A stretch of DNA of 64,000 nt, from positions 1,984,001 to 2,048,000 of the forward strand of contig CBDHHN010000004.1 in assembly GCA_965263455.1 (NCBI GenBank), written 5' to 3'. Below are positions 17,294-25,921 of this stretch, one piece after another. A model generated the notes under the pieces. That model saw nothing but the letters and a program-made list of their open reading frames with translations, was not told where the DNA came from and did not search any database. Position numbers and translations under genes: made by a program. Within the stretch, counting starts at the first letter, position 1; each line of letters begins with the position of its first letter. This stretch comes from CADEDH01 sp965263455. Lineage in GTDB: Bacteria > Actinomycetota > Acidimicrobiia > Acidimicrobiales > SZUA-35.

Positions 17294-17827
17294 TCAGCCC
17301 TCGGAGGAGGCCGGCTCCGGGGCCGGAGGACGGTAGAAGCCCAGGATCTGGCCAACCCCACCGGCCAGGCCGAGGACGAGGGCGATGGCCAGCCCGGTCA
17401 GACCGTTGAGGTCGCCGATGCCCAGTGCCTCGTCGACCGACCAGTTGCCGGGGCCGAGGCCGGCGATGGCGGTCGCCACCAGACCGACCACGAAGGTGTA
17501 CTCCCAGCCCTCGCCCACGATGAAGAAGCCGTTGTTGCGGTGGACGGTCCACCCGGCCACCACCATCACCCCGATCATGGCGGCGGCGGCGAAGGGGGTG
17601 AGCAGGCCGAGGGCGAGGAGCAGCCCGGCCGCGATCTCGGTCCCGGCGGCCAAGCGGGCGTGGAGCCAGCCCGGGCGCATGCCGATGGAGTCGAACCACC
17701 CGGCCGTCCCGGCCAGGCGACCGCCCCGGAAGACCTTGGCGTATCCGTGGGCGGCGAAGGTCAGACCGAACAGGACCCGGAACACGGCCAGTATCAGGTC
17801 GAACTCGCTCTGATCGAGGTACTCCAT
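17294..17827 (-). CDS. DoxX family membrane protein
   Basis: A 177-residue four-TM protein with DoxX features: FRVLFGLTFAAHGYAKVF near residues 15-32, followed by GWFDSIGMRPGWLHARLAAGTEIAAGLLLALG. The family includes the small subunit of thiosulfate:quinone oxidoreductase and mycobacterial membrane oxidoreductase complex members; most members are uncharacterised. ATG 17827 is preceded by GGAGGAGCC. Convergent with the acyl-CoA ligase (7 bases) and divergent from the PIG-L gene. Confidence 0.85.
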   Translation of the reverse strand: MEYLDQSEFDLILAVFRVLFGLTFAAHGYAKVFRGGRLAGTAGWFDSIGMRPGWLHARLAAGTEIAAGLLLALGLLTPFAAAAMIGVMVVAGWTVHRNNGFFIVGEGWEYTFVVGLVATAIAGLGPGNWSVDEALGIGDLNGLTGLAIALVLGLAGGVGQILGFYRPPAPEPASSEG

Positions 17828-17957
17828 GGTTCTGGCTCCTCCCACCGTGCCCCGGTCGGGCCTCTCCCCGTCGGGCCCGTCACGGCCCGGGGCCGAATCG
17901 GGGCCCAATCATGCCAGTGGTGTCGCACCGGGGCCAAGAGGCGGCGAGGATTGGGGG

Positions 17958-18656
17958 GTGCGATACCTTCATGTTGCCGCCCATCCCGACGATCTCGACT
18001 TCGGTGCCGCCGGCACCACGGCCTCGCTCACCGCCTCCGGTGACGAGGTCGTCTACTGCCTGGTGACCGACGGCCAGGCCGGCGGATTCGACAACACGAT
18101 CTCCCGGGACGAGATGGCCGATATCCGCCGCCGGGAACAGACGGCGGCTGCCAAGGTCGTCGGCGTGACCGACCTCCACTTCCTCGGTTTCCCCGACGGC
18201 CAGGTCGTCGCCGACCTCGACCTGCGCAAGGCCCTGGCCCGCGTCATCCGCCAGGTCCGGCCCGACCGGATGTTGACCCAGTCGCCGGTGCGCAACCTGG
18301 CCCGGATGTTCGCCAGCCATCCCGACCACCTGGCCGTGGGCGAGGCCTGCCTCAACGCCGTCTACCCCGACGCCCGCAACGAGTTCGCCTTCCCCGAGCT
18401 GCTGACCGGGGAGGGCCTGGAGCCCCACACCGTCTCCCAGGTCTGGCTCATGGGCGGCCCCGAGCCCGACCATCACGTCGACATCACCGACCACATCGAG
18501 GCCAAGATCGAGGCCCTGTTGTGCCACGAGAGCCAGCTCCAGGAGCCGGGCCGGATGCCCGACCTGCTCCGCGACTGGGCCCGGGGCACGGCGGAGCAGG
18601 CCGGACTGGGGTCCGACCGCTACGCCGAGAGCTTCCGCCTGCTGGAGACCGGCTGA
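17958..18656 (+). CDS. PIG-L family deacetylase
   Basis: A 232-residue LmbE/PIG-L zinc hydrolase. The metal motif AAHPDDLDFG (HPDD at residues 9-12) lies right after the start, and the second histidine motif SHPDHLAVGEA is at about 117. The family removes N-acetyl groups from GlcNAc-containing substrates, as in mycothiol (MshB, Mca) or bacillithiol biosynthesis. At this length a mycothiol-type or unrelated sugar substrate cannot be chosen. GTG 17958 is preferred because the metal site begins eight residues later, as in the family. Confidence 0.88.
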   Translation: MRYLHVAAHPDDLDFGAAGTTASLTASGDEVVYCLVTDGQAGGFDNTISRDEMADIRRREQTAAAKVVGVTDLHFLGFPDGQVVADLDLRKALARVIRQVRPDRMLTQSPVRNLARMFASHPDHLAVGEACLNAVYPDARNEFAFPELLTGEGLEPHTVSQVWLMGGPEPDHHVDITDHIEAKIEALLCHESQLQEPGRMPDLLRDWARGTAEQAGLGSDRYAESFRLLETG

Positions 18657-18663
18657 CGCCGAC

Positions 18664-20457
18664 CTAGCCGGTGGTCGTGGTGGTGGTCGAGCCCTGATCG
18701 CCGTCGAGCACGTCGGTGGTGCCGACGAACACGAATTCAATGCGGCGGTTCAGGGCCCGGCCCTCGTCGGTGCCGTTGTCGGCGATCGGGTTGGCCTCCC
18801 CCTCACCCCGCGAGGTCAGGCGCCCTGCGTCGACCCCCAACTCGACCAGCCGGTCGAGCACGGCTCGGGCCCGATCCTGGGACAGCAGCAGGTTCTCCTG
18901 CTCGTCACCGACGCTGTCGGTGTGGCCCACGATCTCGACCTCGTTGCCCTCGACCTGGTTCAGCAGTTCGGCCAACTCGACCAGCACGCCGTCGCTCGCC
19001 GGGTCGATGTCGGCCGACAGGGGGGCGAACTGGATGGGGTTCGAGGTCAACAGCTCGTTGATCTGACCCTGGACGGCGGACAGGAGTGCGGTCACGTCGA
19101 CCGTGGCCAGGCCGCTGCGGTCGACCAGGACCAGCAACCCGAAGCGCTCGGGTACGGCCGACACGAACTCGTCGACCTGGACGTCGGTCGACAGGACGGT
19201 GCCCGACACCCTGATACGGCCCTCGGTCCAGGTGGTGGAGCCGACACTGAGACCCGAGCCGTCGACGTTTTCCGGACCCCACACCTCGCCGGCCAGGGCC
19301 ACCAGATCGGCGACCGATTGCTCGTCGGGCAACGCCCCACTCAAGGTCACCCGTTGCTCGTCGACCTCGACCTGGGCCGCCGCCGGGGTGAGCACGGTCT
19401 CGACCAGACCGACCTCGAAGCCGCGGTCCTCCAGACCGAAGTCGTCGCGGACGGCACTGTGGAGCTGACTGGAGCGCTCGTCGTCGAACGTGGCCGAGCC
19501 GACGGTGCGGACGGTGCCGGCATCGAAGGTGGCGGCACCGTCGACGACCAACTCCTCGATCACGTTGCCCGGCCCGTAGATGCTCTGAGCCAGGCCGACC
19601 AGCTGGCCCCGGGCCGCCTCGGACGGCACCGTGCCCTGGAGGGTGATGATGTCGCCCTCGATCCGGAACAGGAGTCGGGCCGGTTCGCCCGACTCCATGA
19701 CCTCGGTCATCTCGCCGGTGGCGACGTCGGAACGCCCCTGGTCGCTGCATCCGTAGCCGAAGCCGACCAGGAACACGAACAGCCCGGTCAGGACGCCGAG
19801 ATAGGCCCAGGCCGAGCGCTGCTCGGCCGACGCCTCGGACCGGAGCCGTTCCATCTGATCGGCGAACTCGTCGGCGGCCACGGCGTTGGTGCCGCCCGGG
19901 GTCCGGTGGTTGTGGTGCTCGGGCGGGGGTGGGGCCCCGCCATCAGCGCGCCGTGCAGGGGCGGGAACGCCCTCGGGCTCGTCGGCCACCTCGTCCAGTT
20001 GAGGGTCGTAGTCGAAGGGATCGTCGAAGGGATCGTCGGTCTCACCGCCCGCTTTGGCCTCGGGCGGCGGGACGGCCCGACGCCCCCGGGGGGCTCGGCC
20101 GGTCGGCGGACCCTGACCCTGGCCCGAGTCGTCGCCCGGAGCGTCGGCGAGGTCGGTGGCGAGGTCGTCGGCAAGGTCGTCAGCAAGGTCTTCGGCAAGG
20201 TCGTCGAAGCGGATACCCCCGCCGGTGGGCGCCCGATCCCGGGATGGCGGCGGCACCGAACGACGCCTACCCCTGGTCCGGCCCCGACCGGGATCCCCCG
20301 GCCCGTCGTCGAACCGGCGGCCGAGGTCGGGATCGAGATCGGACCGAAGGTCGGACGAGAGGTCGGATTGGAGGTCGTCGAAGTCGTCCTCGAACCGATC
20401 GGCGAACTCGTCCGCGTCGTCGAGCCGCTGGCCTCGGGAGCCAAAGGGCAGTTTCAT
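18664..20457 (-). CDS. BON- and OmpA-domain envelope protein (ArfA-like) with acidic N-terminal repeats
   Basis: 597 residues. The cytoplasmic N-terminus (1-210) is extremely acidic and repetitive: DL/DD-rich blocks at about 30-45 and 92-118 (LADDLADDLATDLADA). One TM segment lies at about 216-236 (YLGVLTGLFVFLVGFGYG). An extracytoplasmic part holds repeated BON-type modules (GDIITLQGTVPSEAARGQL; QRVTLSGALPDEQSV). A C-terminal OmpA-like peptidoglycan-binding domain (about 475-590) has VEIVGHTDSVGDEQENLLLS and NRRIEFVF. The tail is Thr-rich. The architecture resembles mycobacterial ArfA (Rv0899: TM-BON-OmpA). A shorter relative is at 58662-59858. Function inferred: envelope anchoring to peptidoglycan. 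Confidence 0.82.
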   Translation of the reverse strand: MKLPFGSRGQRLDDADEFADRFEDDFDDLQSDLSSDLRSDLDPDLGRRFDDGPGDPGRGRTRGRRRSVPPPSRDRAPTGGGIRFDDLAEDLADDLADDLATDLADAPGDDSGQGQGPPTGRAPRGRRAVPPPEAKAGGETDDPFDDPFDYDPQLDEVADEPEGVPAPARRADGGAPPPPEHHNHRTPGGTNAVAADEFADQMERLRSEASAEQRSAWAYLGVLTGLFVFLVGFGYGCSDQGRSDVATGEMTEVMESGEPARLLFRIEGDIITLQGTVPSEAARGQLVGLAQSIYGPGNVIEELVVDGAATFDAGTVRTVGSATFDDERSSQLHSAVRDDFGLEDRGFEVGLVETVLTPAAAQVEVDEQRVTLSGALPDEQSVADLVALAGEVWGPENVDGSGLSVGSTTWTEGRIRVSGTVLSTDVQVDEFVSAVPERFGLLVLVDRSGLATVDVTALLSAVQGQINELLTSNPIQFAPLSADIDPASDGVLVELAELLNQVEGNEVEIVGHTDSVGDEQENLLLSQDRARAVLDRLVELGVDAGRLTSRGEGEANPIADNGTDEGRALNRRIEFVFVGTTDVLDGDQGSTTTTTTG

Positions 20458-20491
20458 CGGTGGGTGCCGTGGGGCCTTTCTCGGTGGCCGA

Positions 20492-21856
20492 TCAGAGCTC
20501 GGCCTGGGGCAGGCGGGTCAGGGCCTCCTGGACCCGTTCCTCGGGGTACTCGAAGTCGACCATGTCGCCGGCGAAGTAGCGGTCGTAGGCGGCGAGATCG
20601 AGGTGGCCGTGACCGCAGAGGGCGGTGAGGATCACCGTCTCCTCCCCGGCCTCCTTGGCCGCCAGGGCGGCGCGCACGGTGGCGGCCAGGGCGTGGGTGG
20701 GCTCGGGGGCGGGAACGATGCCCTCGGTCCGGGCGAAGTTGACCCCGGCCTCGAAGCACTCGGTCTGGTGGATGGCCTCGGCCTCGATCAGCCCCTGGTC
20801 GTAGATGTGCGAGATCAGGGGCGACATGCCGTGGTAGCGCAGACCACCGGCGTGGATGGTGTCGGGGATGAAGTCGTGGCCCAGGGTGTGCATCTTCATC
20901 AGCGGGGTCATCCCGGCGGTGTCACCGAAGTCGTAGGCGTAGACGCCCTTGGTCAGCGACGGGCAGGCCGCGGGCTCCACGGCCCGGATGGTGGGGTCGA
21001 TCTTCCCGGCCAGCTTCTCCCGCAGGAACGGGAAGGCCAGGCCGGCGAAGTTGGAGCCGCCGCCGGTGCAACCGACGATCAGGTCGGGGGTGTCGCCGAC
21101 CTTGGCCAGCTGGAGCAGGGCCTCCTCGCCGATGATGGTCTGGTGCATCAAGACGTGGTTGAGCACACTGCCCAGGGCGTAGCGGGCCTCGGGATCGGCG
21201 GCCGCCTTCTCCACCGCCTCGGAGATGGCGATGCCGAGGCTCCCGGGGGAATCGGGGTCGTTCTCCAGGATCTTGCGACCCGACTCGGTGAGTTCCGAGG
21301 GGCTGGGGTGGATGGTGGCCCCGAAGGTCTCGATCATGGCCTTGCGGTACGGCTTCTGCTCGTAGCTGGCCCTGACCTGCCAGACCTCGCACTCCACGTC
21401 GAACAGGGCGCAGGCGAAGGCCAGGGCCGTGCCCCACTGGCCGGCCCCGGTCTCGGTGGTGATCTTCTTGATGCCCTCCTGGGCGTTGTAGAAGACCTGG
21501 GGCACGGCGGTGTTGGGCTTGTGGGAGCCGGCCGGGCTGACGCCCTCGTACTTGTAGTAGATGCGGGCCGGCGTATCGAGGGCCTTCTCCAGGCGCCGCG
21601 CCCGGTAGAGGGGCGACGGCCGCCACAGGCGGTAGACGTCGAGGACCTCGGCGGGGATGTCGATGTAGGAGTCGGTCGACACCTCCTGGAGGATCAGGGC
21701 CATGGGAAACAGGGGGGCCAGATCCTCGGGGCCGACGGGCTCACGGGTGCCGGGATGAAGGGGCGGGGGCGGCGGAGCGGGCAGATCGGGGATGATGTTG
21801 TACCACTGGGTGGGCATCTCCGACTCGTCGAGAAGGATCTTGGTCTGCTCGGCCAT
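20492..21856 (-). CDS. trpB2: TrpB-like PLP-dependent enzyme (tryptophan synthase beta chain 2)
   Basis: A 454-residue TrpB2-type enzyme. The PLP lysine is in GSHKPNTA (about residue 113), the phosphate-binding glycine loop is GCTGGGSNFAG (about 265) and the C-terminal segment is TALCGHGHLDLA. The longer N-terminal region (TQWYNIIPDLP) and overall length mark the TrpB2 group rather than TrpB1. TrpB2 condenses indole and serine and may scavenge indole; other amino-acid synthases have been suggested for some members. ATG 21856 is preceded by AAGGAGAG. No trpA is adjacent. Confidence 0.9.
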   Translation of the reverse strand: MAEQTKILLDESEMPTQWYNIIPDLPAPPPPPLHPGTREPVGPEDLAPLFPMALILQEVSTDSYIDIPAEVLDVYRLWRPSPLYRARRLEKALDTPARIYYKYEGVSPAGSHKPNTAVPQVFYNAQEGIKKITTETGAGQWGTALAFACALFDVECEVWQVRASYEQKPYRKAMIETFGATIHPSPSELTESGRKILENDPDSPGSLGIAISEAVEKAAADPEARYALGSVLNHVLMHQTIIGEEALLQLAKVGDTPDLIVGCTGGGSNFAGLAFPFLREKLAGKIDPTIRAVEPAACPSLTKGVYAYDFGDTAGMTPLMKMHTLGHDFIPDTIHAGGLRYHGMSPLISHIYDQGLIEAEAIHQTECFEAGVNFARTEGIVPAPEPTHALAATVRAALAAKEAGEETVILTALCGHGHLDLAAYDRYFAGDMVDFEYPEERVQEALTRLPQAEL

Positions 21857-21970
21857 GGTTTCGTCCGCTCTCCTTGCTGCAGGACCGCCGGGGGAATGGC
21901 GACCGGTGTGCTCACCGGCTCCGCCCCGCTGTCGGGTCCAAGATAGAGCGTCGAAGCCGCTCGGGAGCAG

Positions 21971-22300
21971 CTACCCCTCCAGTTCGGCGAATTCCACGAA
22001 CTCGAGGAAGATGCACTCGCCCGGGCACTCGGCCGCGGCGTGGATCACCTGGGCCTCGTCGGCCGGGGGGACGACGGCCAACTCGGCCGAGCCGCCGGGG
22101 TCGTTGAACACCTTCTCGCCCTCCTGGCAGTAGGCGATCCCGTCCTCCAGGATGGTGAACACGGCCGGGGCGTGATCGGTGCAGATGCCGTCGCCGGTGC
22201 ACAGATCCTGGTCGATCCAGACCTTGAGTTGGCCCGCCAGGACCCTCGTCGGGTTGCCGTTGCCGTCGACCGTGTAGGGCGCCGCCGAGGTGTCGCTCAT
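21971..22300 (-). CDS. Ferredoxin (likely 3Fe-4S, actinobacterial P450-partner type)
   Basis: 109 residues with cysteines at 34 and 40 (DLCTGDGIC), 58, 92 and 96 (ECPGEC). The C-x5-C spacing with a later CP pair fits the single-cluster 3Fe-4S ferredoxins that feed electrons to cytochromes P450 in actinobacteria. No P450 gene is in the window. The last ~10 residues are acidic. The start at ATG 22300 is supported by TACCAT 7 bases upstream. Divergent from aroC with only 72 bases between the starts. Confidence 0.82.
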   Translation of the reverse strand: MSDTSAAPYTVDGNGNPTRVLAGQLKVWIDQDLCTGDGICTDHAPAVFTILEDGIAYCQEGEKVFNDPGGSAELAVVPPADEAQVIHAAAECPGECIFLEFVEFAELEG

Positions 22301-22307
22301 CGAGGTG

Positions 22308-22313
22308 ATGGTA
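22308..22313 (-). promoter_or_regulatory. -10-like TACCAT for the ferredoxin gene
   Basis: TACCAT on the minus strand, 7 bases before the ferredoxin ATG; no ribosome-binding site between them. Confidence 0.45.
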
Positions 22314-22359
22314 CCGGCCGCCGCCCCCGGCCCCGGAACCGGGCCGGTGCGGGGGCCGG

Positions 22360-22365
22360 TAGCCT
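22360..22365 (+). promoter_or_regulatory. -10-like TAGCCT for aroC
   Basis: TAGCCT, then 7 bases, then the aroC GTG. It is back to back with the ferredoxin element within 60 bases. Confidence 0.5.
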
Positions 22366-22372
22366 GAGCGGC

Positions 22373-23461
22373 GTGTCCAGCACCTTCGGCCGCCTGTTCC
22401 GCCTGGCCACCTTCGGGGAATCGCACGGGGTGGCCGTCGGTGCCGTGGTCGAGGGTTGCCCGCCCGGGCTCCCGCTCGACGTGGCCGAGATCCAGCACGA
22501 CCTCGACCGGCGCCGGCCGGGCCAGAGCCGGCTGGTGACCCAGCGCAAGGAGTCGGACACCGTGCGGGTCCTGTCCGGTCTGTTCGAGGGCCACACCACC
22601 GGCACCCCGATCGCCCTCGTGGTCGAGAACGCCGACCAGCGCCCCGGCGCCTACGACCACCTGCGCGACCTCTACCGGCCCAGTCACGCCGACTGGACCT
22701 ACGAGGCCAAGTACGGGCGGCGGGACCATCGGGGCGGTGGCCGTTCGTCGGCTCGGGAGACCATCGGCCGGGTGGGGGCGGGCGCCGTCGCCCGCAAGCT
22801 GTTGGCCCACGGCCCGGGGGTCGAGGTGCTGGGCTGGGTCAGCCAGGTCCACGACATCGACGCCGACGTCGACCCGGCCGAGGTGACCCTGGACCGGGTG
22901 GAGGCCGACCCCACCCGCTGTCCCGACCCGAGGGCGGCCGAGGCCATGACCACGGCCATCGACGGGGCCCGCCGCGCCGGCGACTCGCTGGGCGGGGTGG
23001 TCACCGTGGTGGCCCGGAACGTCCCGGCCGGGTTGGGGGAGCCGGTGTTCGACAAGCTCGACGCCGAGTTGGCCGGGGCCATGCTGTCGCTCCCGGCGGC
23101 CAAGGGGTTCGAGATCGGGAGCGGTTTCGCCGGGACCCGGATGACGGGGCTGGCCCACAACGATCCGTTCGAACCGGGCCCCGACGGGCGGCCCCGCACG
23201 GCCACCAACCACTCGGGCGGGGTGCAGGGCGGCATCTCCAACGGGGCCGACATCGTGTGTCGGGTGGCGTTCAAGCCCACGGCCACCATCGCCTCGGAGC
23301 AGAAGACGGTGACCACCGCGGGCGAGGCGACGACGCTGGCGGCCAAGGGACGACACGACCCGTGCGTCCTACCGCGTGCCGTGCCCCTGGTCGAGGCCAT
23401 GATGCTGCTGGTCCTGGCCGACCACTGGCTCCGCCAGACCGCCACCCGGGCCCTGGGTTGA
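22373..23461 (+). CDS. aroC: Chorismate synthase
   Basis: A 362-residue full-length chorismate synthase. N-terminal GRLFRLATFGESHGVAVGAV, central RPSHADWTYEAKYGRRDHRG with GGRSSARET, and C-terminal KGRHDPCVLPRAVPLVEAM are all family signatures. The enzyme performs the FMN-dependent elimination of EPSP phosphate, the last step of the shikimate pathway. GTG 22373 is fixed by the leaderless promoter and begins four residues before the conserved GRLFR. No other shikimate genes are adjacent; pheA, trpG and trpB2 lie elsewhere in this window. Confidence 0.97.
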   Translation: MSSTFGRLFRLATFGESHGVAVGAVVEGCPPGLPLDVAEIQHDLDRRRPGQSRLVTQRKESDTVRVLSGLFEGHTTGTPIALVVENADQRPGAYDHLRDLYRPSHADWTYEAKYGRRDHRGGGRSSARETIGRVGAGAVARKLLAHGPGVEVLGWVSQVHDIDADVDPAEVTLDRVEADPTRCPDPRAAEAMTTAIDGARRAGDSLGGVVTVVARNVPAGLGEPVFDKLDAELAGAMLSLPAAKGFEIGSGFAGTRMTGLAHNDPFEPGPDGRPRTATNHSGGVQGGISNGADIVCRVAFKPTATIASEQKTVTTAGEATTLAAKGRHDPCVLPRAVPLVEAMMLLVLADHWLRQTATRALG

Positions 23462-23519
23462 CCCCGGCGCCGGCCGCGGGGCGAGCGCCGCTCGAGGCCG
23501 GCCGATCGGCCCGAAGCCC

Positions 23520-24449
23520 TCAGTCCTGCGGATCCGGCCCCGGAGCGTCCGGGTCGGCGTCGGCGTCGGCCTCGGCCTCGGCCTCGGCCTCGGGATCGTC
23601 CCCGTCGGGGTCGTCGGCCCGACGTTGATCCCGGAGAAACGCCTCCAACTCGGCCGCCAGGTCATCGCCCGAGGGGAGCATCTCCTCGTCGGAGTCGACC
23701 TGGCGTTCGAGCCGCTCGACGTACTGGCGGCTCTCGTCGTCGGAGGCCACGGCCCGGTCGACCTGGCTCGACCACTCGCTGACCTCGGTGTCGAGGTCCT
23801 CATACGCCGTCTCGACACCGGTGGTCTGCTGGAGACGCCGGAGGAGGGCCCGGGTCGCCTTGGGGTTGGGCGGTCCCGGCACGTAGTGGGGGACCGACAC
23901 CCGGAGCGAGATGACCGGGATGTTGGCATCCTCCAGGCGGGCGTTGAGGACCCCGATGAGGCTGGTCGGCCCCTCGTAGGACGGCTTCGACAGGTTGAGG
24001 CGGCGGGCCAACTCGGGATGGATGGCGCTGCCGATGACGGCGAAGGGCCGGGTGTGGGGGACCATGGCCACCATGGCGCCGACGGTGACCACCATCTCGC
24101 AGCCGGCCCGTCGCACCACCTCCACCACGTGATGGGAGAAGCCCCCCCATCGGAGGTGGGGCTCGATGCCGGTCATGATGACGAGGTCCCGGGGTCCGTC
24201 GGTCCGGGCGGCCCAGACCTCGGTCCGGGGCCAGTCGATGATCCGGTGCCCGTCGGGCCCGATGCGGGCCATGGGCCGGGCCTCCTGGAAGTTGAAGTAC
24301 GACTCGGGGTCGATCTCGGCCACCATCTCCGACTCCGCCCGCTCGGAGATCCACTTCAGGGCGCCCGTGGCCGAGCCGGCGGCGTCGAACACCCCCTCGA
24401 AGGCAACCAGCAGCAGGGGCCGCCGCAACGTCGGGTTCTCGGACCACAT
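23520..24449 (-). CDS. PAC2 family protein
   Basis: About 309 residues. The first ~225 form a PAC2 (proteasome-assembly-chaperone-like) domain: RRPLLLVAFEGVFDAAGSAT, IDWPRTEVW, MTGIEPHLRW and LGIL-type central strands. Actinobacterial PAC2 proteins accompany proteasome or ATP-grasp functions, but their exact role is unsettled. Residues ~225-290 are acidic helical/coiled coil, and the tail is an E-A-E-A/D-A-D-A repeat encoded by seven near-identical hexanucleotides. The start is uncertain: ATG 24449 is chosen, with GTG 24479 a close alternative. Confidence 0.78.
   Translation of the reverse strand: MWSENPTLRRPLLLVAFEGVFDAAGSATGALKWISERAESEMVAEIDPESYFNFQEARPMARIGPDGHRIIDWPRTEVWAARTDGPRDLVIMTGIEPHLRWGGFSHHVVEVVRRAGCEMVVTVGAMVAMVPHTRPFAVIGSAIHPELARRLNLSKPSYEGPTSLIGVLNARLEDANIPVISLRVSVPHYVPGPPNPKATRALLRRLQQTTGVETAYEDLDTEVSEWSSQVDRAVASDDESRQYVERLERQVDSDEEMLPSGDDLAAELEAFLRDQRRADDPDGDDPEAEAEAEADADADPDAPGPDPQD
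23553..23594. repeat. Hexanucleotide tandem repeat in the PAC2 gene
   Basis: Seven consecutive hexamers, three GTCGGC then four CTCGGC/G. They encode the alternating Glu/Asp-Ala tail of the PAC2 protein. A length change by hexamers would keep the frame. Confidence 0.7.
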
Positions 24450-24551
24450 CAGCTCGGACACCCGTTCAGACTCGCGCACCGGGACGGGCCAGGTGAAGGC
24501 CGGGCCCAGGAAGCCGCCCGGGGCCGGTTGGGCACAGCTCGGCCCGGGCCG

Positions 24552-24557
24552 TAACGT
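24552..24557 (+). promoter_or_regulatory. -10-like TAACGT before the MBL-fold gene
   Basis: TAACGT lies 8 bases before GTG 24566, inside the divergent interval with the PAC2 gene. Confidence 0.4.
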
Positions 24558-24565
24558 CGGGGCCC

Positions 24566-25516
24566 GTGAACCCTCCGGCCACGCCCTCCCCCTCCACCTC
24601 CCCACCCCCGCCCATCGGCTCCTGGGGCGACGACCAACGCCGTCTCACCGACTCGGTGTCGGTGCTGGTCGGGCCGGACAACGGCCGGTACCCGTCGGGC
24701 AACTCGCTGCTGATCGAAGGCGGAGCGGAAGTGGCCCTGATCGACCCGTCGGTGACGGTGGTGGCCAGGGGCGGGGCCCCGGTGGCGGTCGACGCCGTGA
24801 TCAACTCCCACGGCCACGAGGACCACGTGGCCGGGAACGGGCTCTTCGCCGAGAGTCGGGTCCACATCCATCACGACGATCTCCTGGCGGCGCAGTCGAT
24901 CGAGGGGCTGCTCGAGGTCTACGGCTTCGAGGGCCAGGCCCGCGAGGACTTCCGGACCCTGGTGACCGAGGAGTTCCACTACACCGACCGGCCCGACGCC
25001 CAAGGCTTCGGCCACGGCCACCTCTGGGATCTCGGCGGCGGGGTGACGGTGGAGGCCGTCCACCTGCCGGGTCACACCAGGGGCCACAGCGGGTTCGTGG
25101 TGGGCGAGGTGTGCTTCCTGTCCGACATCGACCTGACCGGGTTCGGCCCGTACTACGGCGACGTCTGGTCCGACCTCGACCAGTTCGACGACAGCCTGCG
25201 GGTGGCGCGCGACATCGAGGCCGAGTGGTACGTGACCTTCCACCACAAGGGCGTGATCGAGGGCCGAGCGGCGTTCCTGGAGATGATCGACGCCTTCCAC
25301 GCCGTCATCGACCGGCGCCACCGGGCCATGCTCGACTACCTGGCCGAGCCCCGCTCCCGGGACGAGATGGCCCGCCACCGGTTCGTGTACCGGCCCCACG
25401 TCGAGGGGTCACACGTGGAAGCGGTCGAGGCCCGGACGGCCGAGTTGCATCTGGCCCGCATGTTGGAGCGGGGCGAGGCGTCCGAGGTCGAGCCCGGCCG
25501 CTACCGGCGGACCTGA
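24566..25516 (+). CDS. MBL-fold metallo-hydrolase
   Basis: A 316-residue metallo-beta-lactamase-fold hydrolase. Metal site NSHGHEDHVAG (HGHEDH at 82-87), then LPGHTRGHSG (about 168) and CFLSDIDLTG, an intact dinuclear site. The C-terminal ~70 residues are helical with many His and Arg (DRRHRAMLDYLAEPRSRDEMARH), as in glyoxalase-II-like or RNase-unrelated hydrolases that read a thioester or lactone. Substrate unknown. The start GTG is preceded by a leaderless promoter. The N-terminus is Pro/Ser-rich. The zinc-ribbon gene is convergent 10 bases away. Confidence 0.85.
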   Translation: MNPPATPSPSTSPPPPIGSWGDDQRRLTDSVSVLVGPDNGRYPSGNSLLIEGGAEVALIDPSVTVVARGGAPVAVDAVINSHGHEDHVAGNGLFAESRVHIHHDDLLAAQSIEGLLEVYGFEGQAREDFRTLVTEEFHYTDRPDAQGFGHGHLWDLGGGVTVEAVHLPGHTRGHSGFVVGEVCFLSDIDLTGFGPYYGDVWSDLDQFDDSLRVARDIEAEWYVTFHHKGVIEGRAAFLEMIDAFHAVIDRRHRAMLDYLAEPRSRDEMARHRFVYRPHVEGSHVEAVEARTAELHLARMLERGEASEVEPGRYRRT

Positions 25517-25526
25517 ACCCGCGCCC

Positions 25527-25784
25527 TCACGTCAGGGCCGCCCCGCAACTACGACAGAACAGATCGTCGACCGCCACCGGAGCGCCGCACTGGGCACACG
25601 ACCGATCCCCCGCCGGTGCCGCCCGCCCGGGCGGCGGAGGAGGCGCGGCCGCTGCAGGGCCGACCGCCTGGCCCAGGCGGTTGGCGACGAGCACGGCGAA
25701 CCACACGATCAGCGCAGTGAAGACGACGAACAGCACGAAGATGGTGAAGACGACGAAGAGTTCCTGGGGCCGCAGATTCGGCAC
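25527..25784 (-). CDS. Small membrane protein with C-terminal zinc ribbon
   Basis: 85 residues. One long hydrophobic helix (about 8-36, FVVFTIFVLFVVFTALIVWF), a Pro/Ala-rich linker and a zinc ribbon with CAQC...CRSC (two C-x2-C pairs spaced 12 residues apart). This layout suits a membrane-anchored adaptor; no function is known to me. ATG 25784 starts just before the TM helix. It is on the same strand as the IlvG-like gene upstream of it in the coordinate sense, but 138 bases separate them. Confidence 0.75.
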   Translation of the reverse strand: MPNLRPQELFVVFTIFVLFVVFTALIVWFAVLVANRLGQAVGPAAAAPPPPPGRAAPAGDRSCAQCGAPVAVDDLFCRSCGAALT

Positions 25785-25921
25785 GGGTTGACTCCCGACG
25801 ACAGGGGCGATGTGCTCGGTGACACCGTAGTTCGCCCTGGGGGCCGGTCGAGGTCGCCCACTCGGCCCGGCGCGGCCGATGGGTTGGCGCGAGGCCCCGA
25901 CGGCGCCGACCCGACGGTCGT

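Noticed and set aside
25801..25921. Possible small gene between the zinc-ribbon and IlvG-like genes
   Set aside because: No frame with a plausible start and ribosome-binding site; looks like a plain spacer.
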